64,000 nucleotides of DNA from [Enterobacter] lignolyticus SCF1 (lineage in GTDB: Bacteria > Pseudomonadota > Gammaproteobacteria > Enterobacterales > Enterobacteriaceae). Both the position numbers and the translations under genes were made by a program. The stretch is taken from assembly GCF_000164865.1 (NCBI RefSeq), contig NC_014618.1, positions 868,001 through 932,000 of the forward strand. Direction: 5' to 3'. This document shows, piece by piece, positions 19,112-27,561 of this stretch (position 1 is its first letter; every line of letters starts with the position of its first letter). The notes under the pieces are model-generated. The model made no database searches, was not told where the DNA came from, and was given only the letters and a program-made list of their open reading frames with translations.

Positions 19112-19855
19112 ATGGCAATTGCACTGGTCACTGGCGCCAGCCGCGGAATAGGTAAAGCGACCGCGCTGCAGCTGGCTCAGGAAGGCTACACCGTGGCGGT
19201 GAACTATCACCACAATATTCAGGCCGCGACGGATGTTATCAACGCGATAACCGCGGCAGGCGGCAGGGCATTTGCGCTGCGAGCGGATATCAGCGATGAG
19301 GCGCAGGTGCTGGCGATGTTTGAGCGCATCGATCGCGAAGGCGAACCGCTCACCGCTCTGGTCAATAATGCCGGTATCCTGTTTACGCAGTCCACCATCG
19401 AAAATCTGTCCGCTGAACGCATCAACCGCGTGCTGGCGACCAATGTTACGGGCTATTTTCTCTGCTGCCGTGAAGCGGTAAAACGCATGTCGTTCAGGCA
19501 TGGCGGACAGGGTGGGGCAATTGTTAACGTCTCATCGGCGGCGTCGCGGCTGGGTGCGCCTTTCGAATATGTTGATTATGCGGCGTCAAAGGGGGCGGTG
19601 GATACGCTGACCACCGGGCTGGCGCTTGAGGTGGCGGCACAGGGTATTCGTGTGAACGGCGTACGTCCCGGTCTTATTTATACTGAAATGCATGCTTCCG
19701 GCGGCGAGCCGGGGCGCGTGGACAGGGTTAAGTCGATGCTACCGATGCAGCGCGGCGGGCAGCCGGAAGAGGTGGCGCAGGCGATTGTCTGGCTGCTGAG
19801 CGAAAAAGCATCCTATGTGACGGGGAGTTTTATTGAGCTGGCGGGTGGGAAGTAG
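19112..19855 (+). CDS. ygfF: SDR-family NAD(P)-dependent oxidoreductase YgfF
   Basis: 247-residue classical short-chain dehydrogenase. The cofactor motif TGASRGIG is at residues 7-14, NNAG near 90, and the catalytic serine with YVDYAASKGA supplies the Tyr/Lys pair. It corresponds to E. coli YgfF in length and sequence; the substrate is unknown. The start after GGGAGAAGACA gives MAIALVTGASRGIGK. It stands alone between two REP-like palindromes. Confidence 0.92.
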   Translation: MAIALVTGASRGIGKATALQLAQEGYTVAVNYHHNIQAATDVINAITAAGGRAFALRADISDEAQVLAMFERIDREGEPLTALVNNAGILFTQSTIENLSAERINRVLATNVTGYFLCCREAVKRMSFRHGGQGGAIVNVSSAASRLGAPFEYVDYAASKGAVDTLTTGLALEVAAQGIRVNGVRPGLIYTEMHASGGEPGRVDRVKSMLPMQRGGQPEEVAQAIVWLLSEKASYVTGSFIELAGGK

Positions 19856-19863
19856 GCATTGAT

Positions 19864-19891
19864 TGCCGGATAGCGCTGCGCTTATCCGGCA
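19864..19891. repeat. REP-like palindrome between ygfF and bglA
   Basis: TGCCGGATAGCGC and GCGCTTATCCGGCA form an almost complete palindrome between the two convergent stops. The sequence is typical of enterobacterial REP units, which often lie between convergent genes. Confidence 0.8.
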
Positions 19892-19896
19892 GCCGC

Positions 19897-21330
19897 TCAC
19901 AGGTTTTCGCCGTTGCTGGCAATCACTTCTTTATACCAGTTGAAGCTTTTCTTGCGCGAACGCGACATGTCGCCGGTGCCGTCATCGTGCTTATTCACGT
20001 AGATAAAGCCGTAGCGCTTGCTGTACTGCCCGGTGGTGAAGGAGACGCAGTCGATGCAGCCCCACGGCGTGTAGCCCATCAGATCCACGCCATCCCAGGT
20101 TACGGCTTTTATCATCTCTTCCACGTGCGCGCGCAGGTAGTCGATGCGGTAGTCGTCGTTGATGCTGCCGTCCTCTTCCACCTTGTCATACGCGCCAAAG
20201 CCGTTCTCAACGATAAACAGCGGCTTCTGGTAGCGCTCGTACAGCTCGCACAGCGCATAGCGCAGGCCAACCGGGTCAATCTGCCAGCCCCAGTCGGAAG
20301 CTTTCACGTGCGGGTTTGGCACGCTGCCTTCAAAGCCGGAAATGGCATCGCCGCTGCCGCCTTCGGCTTTCACCGCGTTGGTCATGTAGTAGCTGAAGCC
20401 AAGATAGTCGCAGGCGCCTTCGCGCAGAATGGCCTCATCGTCGGCGTCCATCCTGATGTTAAAGCCGCGGCGCGCCCACTCGTTGAGCACATAAGACGGG
20501 TAGTAACCGCGCAGCTGCACGTCGGTGAAGACATAGCGTTCGCGCATCGCTTCCTGAGCGAACATGACATCTTCCGGCTTACAGGAGAACGGATACAGCG
20601 CCACCATCGCCAGCATGCAGCCGACCTTCATCTCCGGGTTGATGCGCCGCGCCGCCTTCACCGCCAGAGCGCTGGCGACAAACTGGTGGTGCAGCACCTG
20701 GTACATGGTCTCTTCCGGGTTTGCATGTTCGGTGTAGACCACCCCGGAGCAGCAGTAGCCGAACAGCGGCGCGCGCCAGTTACGCTGGTTGTTGATTTCG
20801 TTAAAGGTCATCCAGTATTTGACCTTGTGTTTATAGCGCTCGAAGACGACGTCGGCGAAGCGAACAAAGAAATCCACAACCTTACGGTTAGTCCAGCCGC
20901 CGTATTCCTGCACCAGGTGCAGCGGCATTTCAAAGTGGGAGAGGGTGATGACCGGTTCGATGCCGTATTTGAGTAATTCATCGAACATGTCGTCGTAGAA
21001 TTTCAGCCCTTCTTCGTTAGGCTGCGTCTCATCGCCCTGCGGGAATATTCGGCTCCAGGCGATGGAGGTACGGAAACATTTGAAGCCCATTTCGGCAAAC
21101 AGGCGGATGTCTTCCTTATAGTGGCCGTAGAAATCGACCGCCTCGTGGTTTGGGTAGTATTTGCCTGGCTCGACCTGCTGGGTGATTTCACGCGGTACGC
21201 CGTGCGCGCCGCCGGTCAGTACGTCGCAGATGCTCGGCCCTTTACCGCCTTTATTCCAGCCGCCTTCCACCTGGTGCGCGGCAACGGCGCCGCCCCATAA
21301 GAAATCTGTCGGTAAGGTCAGTTTTTTCAT
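19897..21330 (-). CDS. bglA: 6-phospho-beta-glucosidase (GH1)
   Basis: 477-residue cytoplasmic glycoside hydrolase family 1 enzyme cleaving phosphorylated aryl-beta-glucosides. The acid/base glutamate is E178 in TFNEIN and the nucleophile is E375 in IVENGFG. Sequence follows E. coli BglA. It is 117 bases downstream of an RpiR-type regulator on the same strand, which E. coli K-12 lacks at this place, so local regulation by that protein is a reasonable inference. Confidence 0.95.
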   Translation of the reverse strand: MKKLTLPTDFLWGGAVAAHQVEGGWNKGGKGPSICDVLTGGAHGVPREITQQVEPGKYYPNHEAVDFYGHYKEDIRLFAEMGFKCFRTSIAWSRIFPQGDETQPNEEGLKFYDDMFDELLKYGIEPVITLSHFEMPLHLVQEYGGWTNRKVVDFFVRFADVVFERYKHKVKYWMTFNEINNQRNWRAPLFGYCCSGVVYTEHANPEETMYQVLHHQFVASALAVKAARRINPEMKVGCMLAMVALYPFSCKPEDVMFAQEAMRERYVFTDVQLRGYYPSYVLNEWARRGFNIRMDADDEAILREGACDYLGFSYYMTNAVKAEGGSGDAISGFEGSVPNPHVKASDWGWQIDPVGLRYALCELYERYQKPLFIVENGFGAYDKVEEDGSINDDYRIDYLRAHVEEMIKAVTWDGVDLMGYTPWGCIDCVSFTTGQYSKRYGFIYVNKHDDGTGDMSRSRKKSFNWYKEVIASNGENL

Positions 21331-21447
21331 CGTAGATAATCCCGTTATATTACTCTGTTGGTTTTAAGTCTAACAAAGCGGAATTAAATGTCACGATATA
21401 ACAATTCACGGTAAATGTGATTTGTTACATCGAAAAAACAACCTGTT

Positions 21448-22185
21448 TTATTCTGCCAGCTTCTTCGCCAGCTTGCGGCCAAGCGACTCCAGAATATAAA
21501 TAACCGGTATTTGCGTGGTAATATCGTAGACGCCGCCGATGCGCGTTTGCGGAATATGCCAGGAGAGATTAAAATCGGCAAGCTTCGCGAGGCGTGAGCG
21601 TTCATGGCTGGTGATGGACAGCACCTTGCAGTGGTGCAGGCTGAACTGGCTGGCGAAACGCAGGATCTCCTCCGTTTCGCCGGAAACGGAAAGCACGATC
21701 GCCAGCGCATTTTTCGCCATATCGTTCGTCACTGGGAAATAAGGGTCGTCAATATGGTTGCTGAATTTTCCGACGTTAGAGAAAAAGCGTGCGCCATATT
21801 TTGCCAGGGCCCCTGAAGTGCCCGCACCGACAAATATAATACGCTCTGACGATAATATAATATCGACGGCGCGATCCAGCAGCGTATCAAACTCGTCGTT
21901 GTTGACGCCCTTGAAAAAACTGATAATTTCACTGGCGCCGAAATTGCTCTGCTGGGGTTCGTTTTGCTCTAAATATAATTTAAATCGTACGCGGAATTCC
22001 GAGTATCCCTCACAGCCCAGCTTGCGACAAAAGCGCAGCACCGTCGTCGTGGAAACCCCGGCCGCATCGGAAAGCTCGCGAATGGTCATATACATGACCT
22101 TGTCACGATTTTTGATGACATAGTGGTAGACCATCATCTCAAGATTGTTGAGACTGGCGACAGCGGCGTGGGAAAAAATACTCAC
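21448..22185 (-). CDS. MurR/RpiR-family transcriptional regulator
   Basis: 245 residues. The N-terminal RpiR-type helix-turn-helix (about 1-75, TIRELSDAAGVSTTTVLRFCRKLG) is followed by a SIS sugar-phosphate-binding domain (about 105-235, IIFVGAGTSGALAKYG and LSVSGETEEIL). Proteins of this build sense phosphosugars. Position directly upstream of bglA on the same strand suggests control of beta-glucoside hydrolysis. This is inferred from neighbourhood only; no operator was identified. Confidence 0.9.
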   Translation of the reverse strand: MSIFSHAAVASLNNLEMMVYHYVIKNRDKVMYMTIRELSDAAGVSTTTVLRFCRKLGCEGYSEFRVRFKLYLEQNEPQQSNFGASEIISFFKGVNNDEFDTLLDRAVDIILSSERIIFVGAGTSGALAKYGARFFSNVGKFSNHIDDPYFPVTNDMAKNALAIVLSVSGETEEILRFASQFSLHHCKVLSITSHERSRLAKLADFNLSWHIPQTRIGGVYDITTQIPVIYILESLGRKLAKKLAE

Positions 22186-22230
22186 GATAACGGCAACTCA
22201 TAAAACCCATTCAGATACAGGAATCATAAC

Positions 22231-22542
22231 ATGGCGCCAAACGACATCACTTTTTTTCAGCGCTTTCAGGAAGACATCCTGGCCGGACGTAAAACGATAA
22301 CCATCCGTGACGCCAGCGAGTCCCATTTCAAAACCGGCGACGTCCTGCGCACAGGACGCTATGAAGACGACGTCTACTTTTGCACGATAGAGGTCACCGG
22401 TACTTCAACCGTTACGCTGGATACGCTGACCGACACCCACGCGCAGCAGGAAAATATGACCCTCCGCCAGCTGCGCACCGTGATTGAAGAGATCTACCCC
22501 GGACAGAATCAGTTTTATGTTATTGAATTTAAATGTCTTTAA
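22231..22542 (+). CDS. yqfB: N4-acetylcytidine amidohydrolase (ASCH domain)
   Basis: 103-residue ASCH-fold protein. K21, T24 and E74 match the catalytic residues described for E. coli YqfB, which hydrolyses N4-acetylcytidine to cytidine and acetate. The whole protein is the single ASCH domain, with the same length as E. coli. It is divergent from the RpiR regulator (45 bases). Confidence 0.94.
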   Translation: MAPNDITFFQRFQEDILAGRKTITIRDASESHFKTGDVLRTGRYEDDVYFCTIEVTGTSTVTLDTLTDTHAQQENMTLRQLRTVIEEIYPGQNQFYVIEFKCL

Positions 22543-22705
22543 TGAAAACAGGAACATCTGTTAGCTGAAGTATATATCTAATGCATTGATATTTATTGAT
22601 TTGTGAAAAGTTACCTTTTTATTTTAGCTAACATGTGTTCACTGGAATCATTCTCAGCTACGCTAGGTGAGCGTTAAAAGTGACTTTGTTCTCCTGGAGT
22701 TCAGT

Positions 22706-23365
22706 ATGGTTCGTAAACCATTAATTACACAGGGCTATTCTTTGGCAGAGGAAATTGCCAACAGCATCAGCCACGGCATTGGACTGGTGTTTGGTATCGT
22801 CGGCCTGGTGCTGTTGCTGGTACAGGCCGTTGACGCCCGCGCCAGCGCGATGGCGATCGCCAGCTACAGTTTGTACGGCGGCAGCATGATCCTGCTGTTT
22901 CTGGCATCCACGCTGTATCATGCTATTCCGTATCAGCGGGCGAAGGTATGGCTTAAAAAATTCGACCATTGCGCCATTTATCTGCTTATTGCCGGTACCT
23001 ATACGCCGTTTCTGCTGGTGGGCCTGGATTCCCCTCTGGCGCGCGGGCTGATGATTGTTATCTGGAGCCTTGCGCTGCTTGGGATCCTGTTCAAGCTGAC
23101 CATTGCGCACCGCTTTAAAATTCTCTCGCTGGTGACCTATTTAACCATGGGGTGGCTGTCGCTCATCGTGGTGTATCAGCTGGCGGTGAAGCTGGCGGCG
23201 GGAGGCGTGACGCTGTTGGCGGTTGGCGGGATAGTGTATTCGCTGGGCGTCATTTTCTACGTCTGCAAGCGTATCCCATATAATCACGCTATCTGGCACG
23301 GCTTTGTGCTCGGCGGCAGCGTATGCCATTTTCTGGCGATTTATCTGTACGTCGGGCAGGCGTAA
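22706..23365 (+). CDS. trhA: Hemolysin III/PAQR family membrane protein TrhA (YqfA)
   Basis: 219-residue integral membrane protein with seven predicted transmembrane stretches. The family histidines appear in SHGIGLVFG, LYHAIP and HAIWHGFVL. It begins MVRKPLITQGYSLAEEIANS, matching E. coli YqfA in length. E. coli TrhA is implicated in membrane energetics. The start is placed at 22706, where CTGGAG precedes the ATG; the open frame extends 13 codons upstream. A REP-like hairpin follows. Confidence 0.93.
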   Translation: MVRKPLITQGYSLAEEIANSISHGIGLVFGIVGLVLLLVQAVDARASAMAIASYSLYGGSMILLFLASTLYHAIPYQRAKVWLKKFDHCAIYLLIAGTYTPFLLVGLDSPLARGLMIVIWSLALLGILFKLTIAHRFKILSLVTYLTMGWLSLIVVYQLAVKLAAGGVTLLAVGGIVYSLGVIFYVCKRIPYNHAIWHGFVLGGSVCHFLAIYLYVGQA

Positions 23366-23372
23366 AGAACGT

Positions 23373-23400
23373 TGCCCGGCAGGCGTAATGCCGCCGGGCA
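23373..23400. repeat. REP-like palindrome between trhA and ygfZ
   Basis: TGCCCGGC and GCCGGGCA arms with an inner AGGCGTAATGCC segment form a stable hairpin between two convergent stops, typical of a REP unit. Confidence 0.75.
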
Positions 23401-23406
23401 GCTGAA

Positions 23407-24390
23407 TTACTCTTCTAACGAATAGGGAAGCGGCTCGATCCGCAGCGTGCTGTTCGCGTCATCGCGGACGCGGAAAATGCTGTCCGGCTCCATATCGTTA
23501 TTCATCACCACCTGCACCAGCAGGCGTCCGTCATCAAGCGCTACGGCGGCAAGTACGCTACCGGTGCGCCGCCAGTTGTCGCCCATTTTCAGCTCAAGCT
23601 CTTCACCGGCTTCCGGTACGCGGTGGGCAGCGCCCGCCAGATACCACAGCGCGCGCTTGTTGGCGCCGCGGAATTTCGCCCGCGCCACCATCTCCTGGCC
23701 GGTATAGCAGCCTTTTTTGAAGCTGATGCCGCCCAGCGCCTGAAGATTGGTCGCCTGCGGGATAAACTGCGCGCTGTTGGCAGGGTCGATAACCGGCAGA
23801 CCGGCTTCAATATTCAAGGCCAGCCACTGCTGGCTGTTGTTTCGCTGCGCTTCGCCGCGCAGCGCGTCGGCAACGCGTTCGGCGGCGTCGGCTGAGACGA
23901 TCAGCAGAAAACGCTCGGCCGGGTGTTCAAACCACAGCAGGGTGCTGTCGTTCTCGGTGACCGCTGGCATATCGCGGTCCGGCAGTTGGCTGAACAGGTT
24001 GGCCAGCGCGGCGCGCGCCTGGAAACCCGCGACGCCCAGCAGTACCCGGTCATCGTTCGGGGCGATAGCCACTTTGGAGAATACCGCGTACTTTTTCAGC
24101 TCCGTCAGCTGCGCGTCCCGTACGCTGCGGCGCTCGATCCAGGCAAAGCCCTCCTGCTGGCGGAACAGGCGCAGGTTGCTCCACATTTTGCCTTTGGCAT
24201 CGCAATGCGCCACCAGCAGGTGCTGATGTTCGGTCAGCTGCGCGACGTCTGCCGTCACCTGACCCTGAAGATATTTTTCGCTGTCCTGGCCGGTGATGGT
24301 TGCCAGCGCCCAGTCGTCGAGCGTCATCAGGGTCAACGGCAGACGGGCAGACGCTGAAGGCTGACGCGGAGGAAATGGAGTAAAAGCCAT
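23407..24390 (-). CDS. ygfZ: Folate-binding iron-sulfur cluster maintenance protein YgfZ
   Basis: 327-residue protein of the GcvT-like folate-binding fold. The diagnostic KGCYTGQE motif holds the conserved cysteine required for function in E. coli. It supports repair or assembly of certain Fe-S enzymes. It starts MAFTPFPPRQPSASARLPLT and is one residue longer than the E. coli protein. It is divergent from sdhE across 247 bases. Confidence 0.96.
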   Translation of the reverse strand: MAFTPFPPRQPSASARLPLTLMTLDDWALATITGQDSEKYLQGQVTADVAQLTEHQHLLVAHCDAKGKMWSNLRLFRQQEGFAWIERRSVRDAQLTELKKYAVFSKVAIAPNDDRVLLGVAGFQARAALANLFSQLPDRDMPAVTENDSTLLWFEHPAERFLLIVSADAAERVADALRGEAQRNNSQQWLALNIEAGLPVIDPANSAQFIPQATNLQALGGISFKKGCYTGQEMVARAKFRGANKRALWYLAGAAHRVPEAGEELELKMGDNWRRTGSVLAAVALDDGRLLVQVVMNNDMEPDSIFRVRDDANSTLRIEPLPYSLEE

Positions 24391-24637
24391 AATAATGTCC
24401 TGAATAGCTTAACGCAGAGTTAATGACTAATGGTAAAAGAGCTATAGCGCATTGCAAGCGCTTTCAGAAGCCCATTTGTGCCGTTATCCTGCTTTACGAG
24501 AAAGCACGGAAAACGATGTAAAACCTTGCAAAGACGAAGGGTTTTCAGGGAAGGCGCGCCGCAAACCGCAATATTCCTGTAAAGTAAGTGCAAGAAACGC
24601 GTTAAACTACTCTGTATCGATATGCAGGAAGGTCAAC

Positions 24638-24904
24638 ATGGACATTACTAATAAAGCCCGTATCCATTGGGCATGCCGCCGCGGTATGCGTGAGCTCGAT
24701 ATTTCCATCATGCCGTTCTTTGAATATGAATACGACACGTTGAGCGACAGCGATAAGCAGCTCTTTATTCGCCTTCTGGAGTGCGACGACCCCGATCTTT
24801 TCAACTGGCTGATGAACCACGGGAAGCCAGCGGACGCGGAACTGCAAAGGATGGTGCAACTCATTCAGACACGGAATCGGGAACGTGGTCCTGTGGCAAT
24901 CTGA
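24638..24904 (+). CDS. sdhE: FAD assembly factor SdhE
   Basis: 88-residue small helical protein (YgfY/CptB). The conserved RGMRELD motif (about 15-21) is required for covalent flavin attachment to succinate dehydrogenase and fumarate reductase. The ATG at 24638 follows AGGAAGGTC. Its 3' end overlaps cptA by 20 bases. Confidence 0.96.
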   Translation: MDITNKARIHWACRRGMRELDISIMPFFEYEYDTLSDSDKQLFIRLLECDDPDLFNWLMNHGKPADAELQRMVQLIQTRNRERGPVAI

Positions 24905-25295
24905 TCTTCGCGTCTCCTGGCGCGCTCAGTGGGTGTCTCTGCTGCTCCACGGCCTGGTGGCGGCGGCGATATTGCTGATGCCCTGGCCGCTGAGCTACAC
25001 CCCGCTCTGGCTGGTGCTCCTGTCGCTGGTGGTGTTCGACTGCGTTCGCAGCCAGCGCCGCATCAACGCCCGTCAGGGGGAAATCAAGCTGCTGATGGAT
25101 TCCCGCCTGCGCTGGCATAACCAGGAGTGGGAAATTCTTGGCACCCCCTGGATCATCAAAAGTGGGATGATGCTGCGCTTACGCAGAATCGGAAGCTACA
25201 AGAGAATACACCTGTGGATTGCGGCTGACAGCATGGATGCCGGAGAGTGGCGGGATTTGCGCCGGACAATATCGCAGCAGCCGGCGCAGCAGTAG
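24885..25295 (+). CDS. cptA: Membrane protein CptA (YgfX)
   Basis: 136 residues starting at GTG (MVLWQSDLRVSWRAQW). Two transmembrane helices lie at about 17-52, followed by a soluble C-terminal domain. In E. coli YgfX was proposed as the toxin partner of YgfY, but later work supports YgfY as SdhE, so the toxin label is doubtful. It overlaps sdhE by 20 bases, indicating coupled translation. Confidence 0.9.
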   Translation: MVLWQSDLRVSWRAQWVSLLLHGLVAAAILLMPWPLSYTPLWLVLLSLVVFDCVRSQRRINARQGEIKLLMDSRLRWHNQEWEILGTPWIIKSGMMLRLRRIGSYKRIHLWIAADSMDAGEWRDLRRTISQQPAQQ

Positions 25296-25302
25296 GTGGC
25301 CG

Positions 25303-25824
25303 TCAGGAAAACTGTTCGGCCATTTCGCCAAGAATCTGCTCGCACCAGCTTTGCAGGCGCTCATCGCTCAGATCGTATTGATTGGTTTCGTCCAGCGCCA
25401 GGCCGACAAACAGCTGACCGTCGGCGATAACCGGCTTTTTGCTCGTAAATTCGTAGCCTTCGGTCGGCCAGTAGCCGATGATTTTCACCGCCTTAGTCAC
25501 CAGCTTGTCATGCAGCATGCCGAGCGCGTCCAGGAACCATTCGCCGTAGCCGAGCTGGTCGCCCATACCGTACATCGCAATGATTTTACCCTCAAGCTTC
25601 AGCGTATCCAACTGCTCCCAGACCGCTTCCCAGTCTTCCTGGATTTCACCGAAATCCCAGGTTGGAATGCCGAGGATCAGCACGTCGTACTGCTCCATCA
25701 GCTGCGGGGAATCATCCTTCAGGTTGTGTAGCGTCACCAGCTCCGGGCCGATAATGTCGCGGATTTTTTCCGCTGCCATTTCCGTATAGCAGGTGCTGGA
25801 ACCATAAAACAGGCCAATTTTCAT
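25303..25824 (-). CDS. fldB: Flavodoxin 2
   Basis: 173-residue long-chain flavodoxin carrying FMN. The phosphate-binding loop GLFYGSSTCYTE at the N-terminus and GIPTWDFGE and GMGDQLGY segments around the isoalloxazine site are visible. FldB is an electron carrier of the SoxRS response in E. coli. It is convergent with cptA (seven bases between stops) and divergent from xerD. Confidence 0.96.
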   Translation of the reverse strand: MKIGLFYGSSTCYTEMAAEKIRDIIGPELVTLHNLKDDSPQLMEQYDVLILGIPTWDFGEIQEDWEAVWEQLDTLKLEGKIIAMYGMGDQLGYGEWFLDALGMLHDKLVTKAVKIIGYWPTEGYEFTSKKPVIADGQLFVGLALDETNQYDLSDERLQSWCEQILGEMAEQFS

Positions 25825-25923
25825 CGCAAAAACTCTCAGTGCTTGCTGTAACTTTGCGCTAGTGTATCAGAAAGGTGACGCCTTAAGGCATAATGGCCCG
25901 ATTGCAGCACTGAAGAGGCGAAT

Positions 25924-26820
25924 GTGGAAAAGGATCTCGCACAAATAGAGCAATTTCTTGATGCGCTGTGGCTTGAGAAGAACCTGGCCGAGAATACGCT
26001 AAGCGCCTATCGTCGCGATCTGACCATGGTGGCGGCATGGCTGCAGCATCGTGGGCTATCGCTGGAAACGGCGCAACCCGGCGATCTGCAAAACCTGCTG
26101 GCCGAACGCGTGGACGGCGGCTACAAGGCGACCAGTTCGGCGCGGCTGCTCAGCGCCATGCGCCGCCTGTTTCAGCACCTCTACCGGGAAAAAATCCGTC
26201 CGGACGATCCCAGCGCGCAGCTGGCGTCGCCCAAGCTGCCGCAGCGGTTGCCAAAAGATCTGAGCGAAGCCCAGGTCGATCGCCTGCTGCAGGCGCCGCT
26301 GGTGGATCAGCCGCTGGAGCTGCGCGATAAAGCGATGCTCGAAGTGCTTTACGCCACCGGGCTTCGCGTTTCTGAGCTGGTGGGCCTGTCGATGAGCGAT
26401 ATCAGCCTGCGTCAGGGCGTGGTCAGGGTCATTGGCAAAGGCAACAAAGAGCGGCTGGTGCCGCTTGGCGAAGAGGCGGTCTACTGGCTGGAGAACTATC
26501 TGGAACATGGGCGTCCGTGGCTGCTCAACGGCGTCTCCATCGATGTGCTGTTTCCCAGCCAGCGAGCGCAACAGATGACGCGACAAACGTTCTGGCATCG
26601 GATAAAACATTATGCCCGGCTGGCGGGGATCGACAGCGAAAAGCTGTCGCCGCACGTCCTTCGCCACGCGTTTGCGACGCATCTGCTGAACCACGGCGCG
26701 GATCTGCGCGTGGTGCAGATGCTGCTGGGGCATAGCGATCTTTCCACTACGCAGATTTATACGCACGTCGCCACCGAGCGGCTGCGTCAACTTCATCAAC
26801 AGCATCACCCGCGGGCGTGA
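25924..26820 (+). CDS. xerD: Site-specific tyrosine recombinase XerD
   Basis: 298 residues, the same as E. coli. Catalytic residues are R148 (LRVSELVGL), K172, H244 and R247 (HVLRHAFATHLL), H270 and nucleophile Y279 (TTQIYTHV). With XerC it resolves chromosome dimers at dif under FtsK control. GTG start. It heads the xerD-dsbC-recJ-prfB-lysS run and is core, not island-associated. Confidence 0.98.
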   Translation: MEKDLAQIEQFLDALWLEKNLAENTLSAYRRDLTMVAAWLQHRGLSLETAQPGDLQNLLAERVDGGYKATSSARLLSAMRRLFQHLYREKIRPDDPSAQLASPKLPQRLPKDLSEAQVDRLLQAPLVDQPLELRDKAMLEVLYATGLRVSELVGLSMSDISLRQGVVRVIGKGNKERLVPLGEEAVYWLENYLEHGRPWLLNGVSIDVLFPSQRAQQMTRQTFWHRIKHYARLAGIDSEKLSPHVLRHAFATHLLNHGADLRVVQMLLGHSDLSTTQIYTHVATERLRQLHQQHHPRA

Positions 26821-26842
26821 TGCTGAAACTATGGGATGGGTT

Positions 26843-27556
26843 ATGAAAAAAGGTTTACTGACATTCTCTTTGCTGGCCGCCGCGCTGTCCGGCGCCGCGC
26901 ACGCTGACGATGCCGCCATTCGCCAGTCGCTGGCTAAACTGGGTGTGCAGAGCACGGATATTCAACCTGCGCCGGTTGCCGGTATGAAAACGGTGCTGAC
27001 CAACAGCGGCGTGCTGTACGTGACCGACGACGGTAAACACGTCATTCAGGGGCCGATGTACGACGTCAGCGGCGCTCAGCCGGTGAACGTCACCAACACG
27101 CTGCTGGTTGGCAAGCTGAACGCGCTGGAAAAAGAGATGATCGTCTACAAGGCGCCGCAGGAAAAACACGTCATTACCGTGTTTACCGACATCACCTGCG
27201 GCTATTGCCACAAGCTGCATGAAGAGATAAAGGACTATAACGCGCTGGGGATCACCGTACGCTATCTGGCGTTCCCGCGTCAGGGCGTGCAGAGCCAGGC
27301 GGAGCAGGATATGAAGGCTATCTGGTGCGCGAAAGATCGCAATAAAGCCTTTGACGACGCCATGAGCGGCAAAGGCGTCCAGGCGGCGAGCTGCAATATC
27401 GATATCGCCAACCACTACGCGCTGGGCGTGCAGTTTGGCGTCAACGGCACCCCGGCCATCGTTCTTAACGATGGCTACGTGGTGCCAGGCTATCAGGGAC
27501 CGAAGGAAATGAAAGCGTTCCTGGACGAACATCAGAAACAGACCAGCGGTAAGTAA
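26843..27556 (+). CDS. dsbC: Periplasmic disulfide isomerase DsbC
   Basis: 237-residue precursor. A signal peptide covers about residues 1-21 (ending GAAHA), followed by an N-terminal dimerisation domain and a thioredoxin domain with CGYC at 119-122. Further cysteines (IWCAKD and ASCNID) form the structural disulfide. It isomerises wrong disulfides and is kept reduced by DsbD. The start is chosen at ATGAAAAAAGG, four codons after another in-frame ATG, because it fits the signal sequence. Confidence 0.97.
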   Translation: MKKGLLTFSLLAAALSGAAHADDAAIRQSLAKLGVQSTDIQPAPVAGMKTVLTNSGVLYVTDDGKHVIQGPMYDVSGAQPVNVTNTLLVGKLNALEKEMIVYKAPQEKHVITVFTDITCGYCHKLHEEIKDYNALGITVRYLAFPRQGVQSQAEQDMKAIWCAKDRNKAFDDAMSGKGVQAASCNIDIANHYALGVQFGVNGTPAIVLNDGYVVPGYQGPKEMKAFLDEHQKQTSGK

Positions 27557-27561
27557 TCGGC

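Noticed and set aside
24638..25295. ygfY-ygfX as a toxin-antitoxin system
   Set aside because: The first gene is sdhE, a flavinylation factor. The toxin proposal for this pair is not well supported.
25924..26820. Tyrosine recombinase as a mobile-element integrase
   Set aside because: It is the core xerD gene, in the conserved xerD-dsbC-recJ order with full-length match.
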